Below are positions 43,959-54,743 of a stretch of 64,000 nt of DNA, piece by piece. The DNA is taken from contig RSEE01000115.1 in assembly GCA_003971905.1 (NCBI GenBank), positions 124,001 through 188,000 on the forward strand, in the 5' to 3' direction. The translations under genes and the position numbers were made by a program. The stretch is from Moniliella sp. 'wahieum'. Taxonomy: Eukaryota; Basidiomycota; Moniliellomycetes; Moniliellales; Moniliellaceae. Under the pieces are notes generated by a model. That model was given only the letters and a program-made list of their open reading frames with translations. It had not been told where the DNA came from and searched no databases. How positions within the stretch are numbered: the stretch's first letter is position 1; each line of letters begins with the position of its first letter.

Positions 43959-45494
43959 TCAGGTGTGGGCAGCTCTAACGTGCTCCACGAGCTTCTGGGT
44001 CGCGGGTTTCGCAGGTGCGGGAGCGGCAAGCTGGTCAAGCTCCGGAATCTCGGCTGCGTTCGCTAGGGCCACGACCCCCCCCGATGCCGGAATGACAGTG
44101 TCTCTCGCACTGTCACTCCGCGGTGACGGGAGCAAAGGAAGGCGCCCATCTTTGCTTTCGACAAGGTGGAACTGGTCGGGGTACTTGCCGATCAGTATCG
44201 CACCGTCGTCCCGGTGGATTACACTCAGGCCGACACTATGAAGGTGTTGGACTGAGAGCAAATTCTGTGACAGACTAGGTACGTGGTAGCTTCCAGGCAA
44301 AGTGAGTTTCAAGGGAGATCCATTTTTAAGTGGGACTTGGAAGGCACTGGTGCCTTTCCCTTTGACACAAATCACTCTGTTGTCGGCTACGCGCACACCT
44401 TCGGTCGCAGGCCGTGTGCTGATGAACATTTGCTTATCCTTGAGCAGCGAAGGCTTGGCACCAGAGTCGAGAAGGGCGACAACTGGCTCGCGGCGAGAAG
44501 GGGCGGGCCTGGAGTTTCCACTCGGCCCCACGTATCCTATTCGTCATCGTCATCGTTGGCGTCAACGACGGCGGGGGCCGTGACTTCGGCCTTGTGAGCT
44601 TGGCCCTGCTTGTTTTGCTGGTAGGGCTGATGCTATTTCTTGGGGGCAAACCCGTTGCCCGATCCAGACGGTTTGCCGGGCCGGTAAGGAGGAGGGGCGG
44701 GCTTGCTGGCGTTGGCCGGTGCCTAGTACGCAGTCTTAGTGCTGACGTCGGAAGCGTTGTTCACTGCTTTTCCGACTGAGATGGCAATCGCGTACGCTTC
44801 GTCGTAGGTGGCGTGGCGCGGGATGCGTGGCTGGAACTCAGGGGCCAGGCCCGCTGCAAGGCAGGCGACGAGCATGTCGTCCGGACAGGACGACACATAG
44901 CTCTGCAGGCAGCGGCGCGCGGCGTCGAAACGACCCACGTACCCGGCGCCAGTGTCCTTGCCTTGCTTGACGGAAGCCAGGTTGACAACTGCGGCGCCGA
45001 CGTCCTCCCACAGCTTGACTCTGTGCTGCTTTTGGCTCTTCAGGGCTTCGGGGATCAGCACGTTCCGTTCGCGCCCGGGTTCCGCCTTGTCATGATAGAG
45101 GTCGACGAGCGTGAGCATGAAAGTCTCTCTTCCATGTCGGGGAAGGCCGCCGAGATGATCTCGATGGCGTCCTTGAAGCTTATGCCCTTGTTCTTTTCGA
45201 GTATGCGCTTCATGATGTATTTCTGCTGCTCCGTGGGACATCCGATCCCACTTTTGAAGTCAACAGAATCCAGGAATCCCTTGTCGAGAGACGGCGCACG
45301 AGGTAAAGCTCTCTGGCCAAGGCGTCCGTGGTGATGGAGGCCTCGGTCTTGTGGGGTTTGCTCTCGATGCTCATCTTGCGCTTCTGGGTGGTTGTGGGTT
45401 GGGAAAGAAGCGGGCGGGATCCAGTAAGGCAGATGGAGTCGGTTGCCTCGTCATCAATTTGCGATGCTGTGAGGGAATCGTCGTTGAAGGACAT
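43959..45494 (-). mobile_element. Truncated Ty1/copia-type retrotransposon, gag and protease remnant
   Basis: Read on the minus strand, a gag-like region starts at 45494 (MSFNDDSLTASQIDDEATDS). It continues in another frame with KLWEDVGAAVVNLASVKQG, CLQSYVSSCPDDMLVACLAA and ATYDEAYAIAISVGKAVNN, typical of copia gag helices. A basic Lys/Pro-rich linker follows, then an aspartic-protease-like region: VVALLDSGAKPSLLKDKQMF (active-site DSG), LKLTLPGSYHVPSLSQNLLS and HLHSVGLSVIHRDDGAILIG. No integrase, reverse transcriptase, RNase H or LTR is seen within the window on either side, so the element is incomplete. Frame changes at about 45215 and 44600 show further decay or sequence error. Confidence 0.75.
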
Positions 45495-45689
45495 GGGCTC
45501 GCTTGCGAGTCTTGCTCTGCGAAATTCGGGTCTGGTCGCCTCAGAGGTGATTGCAGACTCGATCCAGCTAGCTCTGGCGGGTCAGAGGTGGGCTCGATAA
45601 CCTGTCGGAGGAATCTGTCCAGCGATCTGCTACCGGTGAGGAGGGAGATGGTGGACTAAGGAATGAATTACTGGGGCAAAAACCTAGGT

Positions 45690-46160
45690 AAGATCTACCC
45701 CGGGATGGAATAAACCGGAGGCGGAATAGGCTGTGGGCCGCAGGTGGCGTCTCACTCAACAGAAGGTGGTACATGAGATCATGGCCACGCCTTTGGAACG
45801 GAATGCTGGGAGAAGGGCTGCATCGGCTGCTGGAACAAGTAATAGAATGCGACAAGAACGCCAAGTACCAGGGATGCACCCAAGAACCGTTTTCCCTTTT
45901 GGTTTTGAGGACGCTAGGAGGATCTATGCCATCAAGTCAACGGGCAAGATGCTTGGGAACTGAAAGGAATTAACTACGGAGTGTCATTGGAGAGATGGTT
46001 CACCGCTCGGTTGTCTACCACGTTCATCCTATCCAAACGCGCTACCTACTCGAGTATGGGAACGGATGACGGGCGCCAGAAGGTCCTGATTTCCTGGCGA
46101 GTCCCCTGGCTCCTATAAATGGGGTTGACGCTACCAAGCAACACGTGACACGCCGGATAA
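45690..46160 (+). repeat. Dispersed repeat family A, copy 3
   Basis: Homologous to 29725–30225 in the same orientation: CATCGGCTGCTGGAACAA, GAATGCGACAAGAACGCCAAGTA and CACCCAAGA, then a CTGATTTCCTGGCGA block. The protein-like part reads HRLLEQVIECDKNAKY. A further fragment like its start recurs at about 46240–46300 (GATGGTACGTGAGATCGTGA). Confidence 0.65.
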
Positions 46161-47394
46161 ACAGGCTCAGTGCATTGAGCTCAGCCGCCGAACAAGAGCG
46201 CACAGTCTTCGGTTAGCCAGACGAGGGAGGTATTCAATGCTAAGATGGTACGTGAGATCGTGAGAGCTGTGGGAAAGAGCTGTTGAGAAGATGCAAGTTG
46301 TGAAGAACCTTTTTTCATCAACAGCAGTTGAGATAGATGAGTGAGAAGTCTCTGACATTATTAACATGCAGTGACCACATGTCTGGATGGCCAATAAGTG
46401 AGAGTGTCATTCATTGTGTCCACACACCCAAAAAGCTTCCAATGATTGCCTATTGTGGTGGCTGGATGGCTCATCGACCCATCGGCATCTCCTTCTAAGA
46501 TCAAAAAGCATATTAGAACCATCCATATGATAGAGGAGCCATTCTTACCTAGCTCTCGTTCTGTTGTCCGCCTCTGTGGTCTTTGAACCGCGCACAATCG
46601 CCATCTTGAATAAGGTATTCCCCTGGGCACATAGCTACACCCGGAAGCCACATATCACGAAAAGCGCATATGCCCCCCAAAAGAACAGCCTCCTAGAGGC
46701 GTCATGCATCATGCCCGCGGCATGCATCATGGAGAAGCGATTGAATATTGACGAGACATTGACGAAGTTGTTGCGACGATGTCTGCCTTACCGATCGTGG
46801 TGCACTTCCAGCCTGAGTGCCTGAGCCTCAGGCCTCAAGCTGAGGTCTCACTAGTCCGAGGCACCGCGAGCTCCGAAGATTGCTGATGCGCGCGTAGCGG
46901 CGTAGGCCAAAAGGACTTCTCCTGTAGCCCTCGTCCTGCTTTTCCTATAATACCACGAACGCTTATCGATTATCTCTCGCCCGCGATCGATCGCCTATGC
47001 TATACTGTTCCAAACGCTTCAGTCTGAAGATCCCTTGCGGCCTCTATAGCCGGGTGGACCAGACGTTCCTACAAACTACCGTGGACGTTTGGCGTTTGGT
47101 GGCTACGATTTGACAATAAATCTTCGAACGTCTCGAAGGTTGAGTACGTTGAACATTATTGCGAGAGAGGGCGGAGCGCGTGAATCTTGAAGGCGGCATA
47201 TCTGGCGTCAATTTCAAATAGCCGCCACATTGGTAACACGGCGACGAAGGAGCGCAGGCTTGGGTGCCGGTGGGAGGGCGGGAGGCTTGGCGAGGCCTGC
47301 CGAGACCCAACAAAGGCCACCTGCCACATGCACCGTGCGCCGTCCTCAGCCCTGTGTAACTGATCGTTCTGATCCTTACCGCCTGAGCGTGAAT

Positions 47395-47510
47395 TCAATA
47401 TTCAGTGTTCGACGTTCAATATTCAATGTTCAATGTTCAACGTTCAACGTTCAACGTTGAGTTCAACGTTGAGTTTCAACGTTCACGCGTTCACGTTCAG
47501 CGTTCACCCT
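47395..47510. repeat. GTTCAA(T/C) / GTTCAACGTTGA array
   Basis: A run of ATTCAATATTCA, GTTCAATGTTCAACGTT and GTTGAGTTCAACGTT words, grading into CGTTCACGCGTTCACGTT. The units are partly self-complementary (TTCAACGTTGAA), so the array can fold on itself. Confidence 0.8.
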
Positions 47511-47947
47511 AATGCTCGGCCTCAGTGGGCAATGGAAAAGGGGGGGGACTTGCCATGACTGGCTTTATATCTCTTCAGAGAACTAAACTATTGTGGGAGA
47601 GGCGAGCAATAGCAGGGGAGGAAGCGGTGGAGATGCAATCGGGGACAGGCAACCCGGAGGCGCCATGATATCGACATGAGACCTGAGGCTCAGGCCTGAG
47701 GGGCAGGACAGAGGCGATATAACGCGTAACGGAGTCGCCTCGCGCAATGACAGTATACGTATGATACAAGTAGTACTTACAGCAGCACAGTGGATGCGAT
47801 GTATGTGGCACCCATCCGGACCTGGGAAACCCGCACCCGCAGCCGACCATCCCGCCCGCAATCTGCCATGGCCACTTGTGGGTGACCGGTGAGGGTTCCA
47901 AACAAGATAGTCACGTCCTCGATGAAGAGTGCGCGCGGGGTAGCCGG

Positions 47948-48018
47948 TAAAAGCTTACATGTTACATGTTACACCTGCGTTACACGTTACGCTTACGCAT
48001 CGTACCTGTAAGCTTTTA
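47948..48018. repeat. Inverted repeat TAAAAGCTTAC … GTAAGCTTTTA
   Basis: Perfect 11-bp arms at 47948–47958 and 48008–48018. The loop holds further alternating words (ACATGTTACATGTTACAC, CGTTACACGTTACGCTTACGC). Confidence 0.8.
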
Positions 48019-50154
48019 AGGCATATCGCGTACGCGTAACGCGTAACGAGTAAAGCTAGTAAGTAGTAACTAGTAACCATTTGACGATAATCGATAATCT
48101 CCGATGGTCACATGTACACAGATATCTATGGCATCTGATGGGGGAAAGGGGATCTTCCGGGCATATATATCTGTTGGAGTGTGGGGTTTGTGTGACGTGT
48201 GACACATACGTGACATGCGATCACCCGTTAAATACTAACGTACCGACGTAAGGTAACGGTCAGCCGCTGCGATAAACGCTACGTGGTAACTAGGTAACTG
48301 GTAACCGGCGTCCGTGTCTTCAGGCCTCAGGCCAGGGCCGCAGGCTTCTTGCCATCCTCGCCCAACGATCGCACCGCAGCAGCTATGCATCGCAGGTATG
48401 TAATCACCCTTGCGGTGTCTTCAGCGGCGTGAAGCTCTTGAAGGTGAGCTTTTGAGCTGGTTGTTGACCGTTGTCGAACTGAAAAGCTGGAAGGCGCCAA
48501 GCTTGAAGCTTGGAGCTTGGCTAGTGCGCGCTGGTGCCGCCCGAGCCGACGTTGTCCGATGTAGAAGCTAGAAAAGGAGAACTTTTGGAAGAAACAGGGC
48601 AATAGTTTGTTTACACTTCGACCAAAAGAGAGCGCACCTCTTAATTCAATGTTTACCTTACCAGCTTTAAGCTTAAGCTTTGAGCTTTACCCGTCACACG
48701 TCACGCGTCACGCGTCATGCATTGTGCACTTGTCGCTTGTTCGATGTTATGCGTGCACCATGGGTGAGTGAGCATGATGAATGATGCAGATGATTAATCA
48801 GATGATTCAGGGTGCGTGCACGAGATGGGGGGACTGGAGGCGAGCGTGGGACCAGATGAGAACGATTTGATGCGTTTTGATATTGACCTTCATACCATTC
48901 AAGGCCACAGGAAAGCCCAGCAATCGCCGGCTGATTGGTCACTATCGTCCAATAGCAAGGAAGGCGATGCATCAGAGCATGAGAGAGCGACACCGTGCGT
49001 CGAGGCTTTTTTCTGCGAGTTTTGGGTTGAGTTTATATATCCGAACCAAGGATGACAAAAGCATCGTGAGGCGTATGATGAAGAGATTGATGAGAGAGAG
49101 GACTAGCTGCCAGTGTGGCGTATGGTACCTGGGGTGCAAAAATCGTAGCATTATATGGGGGGGCTGCTGTTAGTGGGGCGATGCAGCCTATATCATTTGA
49201 GTAGCCAAAAAAGAGAGTACTGAAAAGGCGGTGTGGAACACTGCTTACCCATACCAGTCGACACTAGCCCAGGCCCCAAGGCAGAAGGCCCTAGTGCATC
49301 CTACATTAGCAACAGAAGCATCAGAAGTATCAGAAGAATCGGATCTCTAATTTCAGAAGATCTCTCGGAGGCGCTCAGTACTCAGTGAGTCCGGAGCTCT
49401 GTACTCAGTATCGGCATACATGGCCACCCGGTTAGTGTTGGGCAACACTGCCACGCCATCTGCGCCGCATCGCACACACACACGCGGGGTTAATAGAAAA
49501 AAAACGTATAGTACGTTTTTCGTACGTTATAAAAGGTTTACGTTCGGTATAGTGCACTCACTGTTGTGTTTCTGGTTTCTCGCTCCTGGTTGCTAGTTAC
49601 GCTTACGCGTTACGGGAAATGGGTGGGTAGTAGTGCGTTACGCGTTACGTGTTACATGTGCTAGGCTAAGCGCTAAGCTAAGCGCTAATTCCCACATCTT
49701 CCGCCTGCCTCATGCATCATGCATCCTATTGTATCACCGATGATCGATGCTATTGATTTGATGCAAACGTGCAAACCCAGTGCACTGCCCTCTGCGGGCA
49801 TCTGCGACATGGTGGCAAGACGACGGGCGGCCATGTAACGGAGTACTAGCTAGGGACTAGTGCGTGACAGGGCGCGTGACGTGTGTGATGCGTGACGTGG
49901 GAGGACAGACCAGTGTAGGCTATCCGATGCATGATGCGTGATGGCGTTGTGTGACGCGGTGTTGCGTGTTGTTGCCGACTAGGTGCGGGAGACCCTGTAG
50001 GGCGGGGATCCCTAGATCCCTGGGGACCGGGGACGCAGCTGATGATATGATGGTCGGTGCGGCCGGGATGGGCCGATGATGGGCCGGTGATGAAGCGGTG
50101 ATGGTTTATCGGTAGGCTTGGCTAGGGCCTAGCGGGGCGCGATAGTAGATACAT

Positions 50155-50246
50155 CTAACCATCTAGGTCATCTGTCATCTCGTCATCTCGTCATCTAGCC
50201 ATCTAGTCATCTAGTCATCCAGTTACTAGTCATCTGGTCCTAGGCG
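50155..50246. repeat. TCATCTAG-type tandem array
   Basis: Imperfect repeats of CATCTAG(T), TCATCTCG and related words, about ten units. Confidence 0.8.
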
Positions 50247-50606
50247 CGATGCTGCGTGCTGCTGCAAGCCACGTAGCGCTGCGCTTCGGCGCCGAAATCT
50301 CACCGGCTGCAACTGCGGCGATGGGTGGGGGGGGGGTTTTCAGGCCCTCCCCAGTCAGCGCACCAGCGCGGGGGCTGGCCGCTGGCCCTGAGCCAGAAGC
50401 CTGTTTATAAAAATTGCCAACCATCGTCCCTCGACAAGGGTGGTGTGGGCGAGCATCTGGGCCCAGGCCCAGCGCAGGTCTCAGATCCGTCGCACCCCAC
50501 CACTCTCTCAGGATGAGCGCTTTGTAGCACCCCTGCGGCGGCCAGGCTGCTTCCAGTTGCTGGTGGCCAGTGACCGCACGGTACCGCCTAACGTCTTACC
50601 GCGCGC

Positions 50607-50653
50607 CAGGCCTTAAGCCTTAGGCCTTAGGCCTTAGGCCTTACCGGTCTTAC
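50607..50653. repeat. GGCCTTA tandem array
   Basis: CAGGCCTTAAGCCTTAGGCC followed by more TTAGGCC units. Each unit is partly palindromic (AGGCCT). Confidence 0.85.
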
Positions 50654-51227
50654 CGCGCCCGGTTGCGTTACATGTTCCCGGGCGTCGGTTACCGGATAGG
50701 TTACGTGGTACGGCAACGATCGAGTGACCATCGATCATCGGTCCTCGATCGATCAACCGATCAGCGATCACCACAGTATTAGTCGCTGTCTCGCTGGTTA
50801 TACCACAGCCCCCCCCGTTCCCCCTTCGAAACTAACCCACCCTACCGCAATACAGGTGCTCAGAGCGTGCCCATCTCAGTCTCAGGCGACCGCTGCCCAC
50901 CGAAGAGCACGAGCCTCTCACCCACCATTTCTCTGCCACTCCCATCTTTTCCCGCCCCCGCCTGCCCTCTCCCACGGTCTCTTCTTGTTTCTCCCCACCT
51001 TGCTTCCCGCTAATCTCTCTCGCTCTCAGCTGGCTCTCAGGCCTCAAACTCACATTCACGCCCACACTCTCCTCCCCCGCTCCGCATCTGCCTAGGCAAT
51101 CGCCGCTCTTCCAGCCGCCGGTCCGCTATCAGCCACGCCCCTTTTCTATAGCATTTTTCCTCCCTTCCCCCAAACCCGTCTCGCCGCCCTCCCTTTACTG
51201 CTTCATCTCTTCTGAGCTACCGTTTTA

Positions 51228-52660
51228 ATGGACATGGCCTACGCCCCGCCCATCTCCGTCCGTCCGCCTCTCTGTACCCAGGCGGCTCTACCGCGGTCGG
51301 ACCGCAGTGTTGCCAGTACCGCCAGCACCGGCACCCGGGCCTCCCGCAGCTCCACTGTCGAATCCACCGCAACCTGGATGAGAGGAGTGCCCCCTCTCTC
51401 CCCCGCCCTGCTTTAGCCCAACCTCGGCAGTTGACTCCTACTCCTCCACCCCCAAGGCAGCCGCGACCTTGACCCCGGTCCCAGCCCCTCCCCCGGCCCT
51501 GATCCCGACCCGACCACGACCTTCTCCAACCGCAAGAAAACGTGCCACCCTTTTTGATGCGTAGTGCCCGCACTACGTCTCTCGATCCTCACAGTCTCAC
51601 TATCTTCCCCATTCCCGAGGCGGATCGGAGTGAACCACTAGGCGTGCCCAACCGGGCAACCATCCTGCGGTCAAGCCAATCGGTTTCTTCCCTGGGTCTC
51701 GCATCGCGTCGTCGAAGGCCTGCTCCGATGCTAAAAGTTCCCACTGAGGGACCGCATGCAGTGGGTCGACCAGTGTGCTGAACCACACGTTCCACCTCCG
51801 TATCCAAGGAGCTGTCCGCCAAGAAGTGCTGGACACATTGACTGGCTTCGAGGTGAAGTGCATATCCTCGGGACCGAGTCGGACCTACCGGACGAAGACC
51901 TGGGCGTCTCTTGGATCGGCTGGAAGAGGGAATGCGTGCCCAGTACCGTGGTCGTTCTTCCGCTGGGCCTGGGTTGCGCTCGAGTCTGAGCCAAGGCAGT
52001 CTCCGTCTTCGCGCAAGGATGAACCGCTTCCCTTTGCGTCCGTGGTCGCGGCCGCGTGACTGATTCTTCTCGCATCGGGGCAAGGCAGCAAAAGACTTGC
52101 TGCACTCGGACCTGCTGGCACATGGCTCGAAGCCTCGGCAGATGGTGGTTGCCCGCCCCCTTCCCAGGGACTGAGGACCACGCCCACCGCCGATTCTGGC
52201 AACTTGTCTCCTTCCCATCCCGACTCCCTACCGTGCCCGACAACATCCCCCTCGCCTCCCTCATCCTGGCCGCAACACGAATCTCTGCCTCTGTCTCCGC
52301 CTCCCCCAGCGTGCTGGAACCTTCGCAACCGACTCGGTCCTCGACTCTGAGAGGACGTCGAACGTGATGTCAAGAACGGTGCGGAAAATGCTACTGCATC
52401 GGAAAGAGAGTGTGCCTCCTGGTTCGGCACCAAGCGTCTGTGCAGGCCCCCGTTCTGCCGGGCCCCACATACGACCAACCCCCCCAACGCCCAGTCGCAA
52501 GCTACGTCACCGAGCCAGCGAATCGATCCTTCGTCGCAGCAAGGAGGCCACTTCGTTGCGCCAAATGTCCCCCGGCAACTTTTCTACCTGGCAAGGGCAG
52601 GGGCCCGGGCCAACCGCATCCCCCGACGTGCCTACCATATGGGCGGTTCGGGGCCTGCCC
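51228..52660 (+). CDS. Candidate Ser/Pro/Arg-rich disordered protein
   Basis: I do not recognise a family. ATG 51228 follows a long CT-rich leader and opens MDMAYAPPISVRPPLCTQAA, then RSVASTASTGTRASRSSTVE. In shifted frames the composition stays that of a disordered fungal regulatory protein: LTIFPIPEADRSEPLGVPNR, SSQSVSSLGLASRRRRPAPM, LSPSHPDSLPCPTTSPSPPS and KLRHRASESILRRSKEATSL. One more folded-looking stretch (VRQEVLDTLTGFEVKCISSG, about 51815–51880) occurs in the middle. Frame breaks would be needed near 51425, 51760, 52060 and 52365. The GC-rich composition and RRxS/T-type basic motifs favour a real gene over the flanking noncoding DNA. The 3' end is uncertain. Confidence 0.45.
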
Positions 52661-53393
52661 CCGCCTCGTCACGCTTTCCTCCTCCTCTTCGCACCGTGTT
52701 TCGCCGTTGCCGTTATCTCATGCCATTCTTCGCCTTTCCCTTCTGTATCCCTGTCCCTTTTCCCACCCCTACACTGCCCTGGTTCTTTTTTGCGCTGCTA
52801 CTATCATCATACCATTTCCCATTTCCCATCCCAGAGGCTCGGCCATCAGAGACATAAGAGAGGGTAGGTGACAGAGCCGAGTCTGGTTCTGGTTTTCTTA
52901 GCAATGGGTATGGCCAAGACATGAGAGCGGTCAAGCGGTCACCTCTACAAGCTCGTGTTGGTCTGTCTCTCCGCTTGCTCCGTCGTTCGCAAAGTGGGGA
53001 TGCGATTTCGTTCCTATCGACTGTTGTGCACATCCCCGTTCGGCTGAATGGTGGCGTTTGGGGCCCTGTTCCTCGCGACGTGCATGGCCCCCATCAAGCT
53101 GGCCCTGTCCGCTTTAGCCCAGCTGTGATGACGCTACTTTCTCTCATCTTGGCTTCATCAGACAACGTTGATCTCTTAGCATGATGGATCGTATTCCCGA
53201 ATATTCCGGCATGAATTGCCACTTGCACGCAAAGATGGGTGAGACGGACTGGAAATCCCGATTTGCAGAGGGAAATGGGAAGATATGTGCTGTGTGTTGA
53301 TGGCTATGTTGCCAGAGGCACAAAAGGTAGTGATAGCGATCCCATCGCTTTTGTTTGGGGGGCAAGATTCCCCAGGGTCACCGGCACGCGTGA
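52661..53393. other. Intergenic region
   Basis: Pyrimidine-rich sequence, probably the 3' untranslated region of the preceding candidate, then the 3' flank of uS8. No supported gene. Confidence 0.4.
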
Positions 53394-53783
53394 TTAGTAG
53401 AAGTAACCGAGGATCTTGCCCTGCATGCTTGCGACGCGCCTCCTCGTGGTCATAATGCCGCCGAGGGTGGTGAGAACAATAAAGCCGAAACGACCGTGCC
53501 GGGAGCAAGTTCTCAACCCAGTTCTCCACCTGGCCCAGTTGGACGTTGAAGCGGGGCGAGATGACACCGCACTTGTTGACGCGGCCGTTGAGCTGAATCA
53601 CGATCTTGCCGCTCCGGTGGTCATCCACTTCCTCAAATTCGCCAATTTACCCGTGCTTCTGCATGACTGCAAGAACTTGATGATGACCTTGGACGAGGGG
53701 CGGATCAGCACCTGGCGCTTCCCGCGGCGCTCGGCATTGACGATGGCATTGAGGCAGCGTTCAGACAGAACGGAGACACGCAT
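53394..53783 (-). CDS. RPS22: 40S ribosomal protein uS8 (RPS22/RPS15A)
   Basis: Small-subunit ribosomal protein, present in the cytosolic 40S. An acceptor CTTGGCAG stands directly before ATGCGTGTCTCC at 53783, so this ATG may be the start or may follow a short upstream exon (uS8 usually begins MVR). Then [49 protein letters not shown] and [20 protein letters not shown]. The end reads [22 protein letters not shown] and GKILGYFY, with TAA at 53396–53394. Breaks lie near 53655, 53505 and in the last 60 bases, where two compensating slips are needed. All conserved uS8 blocks are present, in order. Confidence 0.88.
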
Positions 53784-54148
53784 CTGCCAAGAAGAGAGTT
53801 AGACGCGAGGGAGAAGGGCGGGGGGCGGCGGGGCGGCGGCAGGCACCGGGAGAAAGGGACGTACGTGGGGACGAGCTGGACGGCGTTTGGATCGGATGAA
53901 GCTTGAACCAGCAATTCACCGCCCACTTCCTTTCGCCCCTCCTGACAGAAAGGGGTGTCGAGTGAAACCGTTTCAAATTTCTAGAGGTAGGGTACAACAA
54001 TGCTGCGGCAAGTATTCGGCCTGGCACCTATCTCTCTAGTCCCAGGCGCAATCACGCGCATGGTGAACATTTCATCGTGCGCCGCTGGCAAGCAGGCTTG
54101 GCCTTCGCAGCGCGCTGGGCGAGCGGTCAACTCCACCACCAAAGCAAA
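53784..54148. promoter_or_regulatory. Shared promoter region, uS8 / eS17
   Basis: 365 bp between divergent ribosomal-protein starts, probably including a 5' intron of uS8: acceptor at 53784–53790, with a possible GTACGT donor on the minus strand near 53862. No TATA box is obvious. Confidence 0.45.
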
Positions 54149-54639
54149 ATGGGTCGTGTTCGCACCAAGACGACGAAGCGCGCAGCACGGGTGCTCATTG
54201 AGAAGTACTACCCCAAGCTCAATGCGAACGACTTCCACACCAACAAGCGTGTGTTGGACGAGGTGGCGATTGTGCCCTCGAAGCGTCTGCGCAACAAGAT
54301 TGCCGGTTTCACCACCCACCTGATGAAGCGCATTGCCAAGGGCCCCGTCCGTGGCATCTCGTTCAAGCTTCAGGAGGAGGAGCGTGAGCGCAAGGTATGT
54401 ATTTGCTCGTCCTCGTTGTGGATGTGGATTGGTACTAACGCTTGGCACAGGACCAATACGTCCCTGAGGTCTCGGCTCTCGACACGGAGGCCAACGGTGG
54501 TCTCGAGGTCGACCCGGACACCAAGGCCATGCTCGGCGAGATTGGCTTTGCCTCGCTCCCGGTTACTGTTGGTGCGCCCATCACCTCGGCTCAGCCCGAG
54601 CGCCGTGGTCGCAACGTTCCTGGTGCTGGCCGTCGCTAA
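54149..54639 (+). CDS. RPS17: 40S ribosomal protein eS17
   Basis: Small-subunit ribosomal protein. ATG 54149 follows AAAGCAAA and opens [20 protein letters not shown]. Exon 1 (54149–54394) continues [20 protein letters not shown] and [20 protein letters not shown] to RERK. A 56-bp intron (54395–54450, with TACTAAC branch point at about 54432) precedes [20 protein letters not shown]. The C-terminus reads [15 protein letters not shown] 54637–54639. The 144-residue product needs no frame correction, and length and sequence are typical. It is head-to-head with uS8, suggesting co-expression. Confidence 0.95.
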
Positions 54640-54743
54640 GTCCCTTTAATGGGCGGCGGCTGTGGCACATGGCCCCTGCAAAACAGGCCCTAACCTCTGG
54701 TGTTGGGGCTTGACTCGAATCCTATGTATGGGATCATCGATCA

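Larger units (their letters stand above)
46166..51227. other. Gene-poor region rich in short palindromic and tandem words
   Basis: No supported gene in about 5 kb. It is dominated by recurring self-complementary words (AAGCTT, ACGCGT, TAACGCGTTA-like, CTAGG/CCTAG, GCCTCAGGC, GCTAAGCGC) and small tandem arrays, some listed below. A CT-rich tract at 50860–51225 leads into the next candidate gene and may be its promoter or leader. Confidence 0.5.

Noticed and set aside
46700-46760. GCATCATG repeats as an origin or attachment site
   Set aside because: Only two short copies (ATGCATCATG), consistent with the general abundance of palindromic words in this block.
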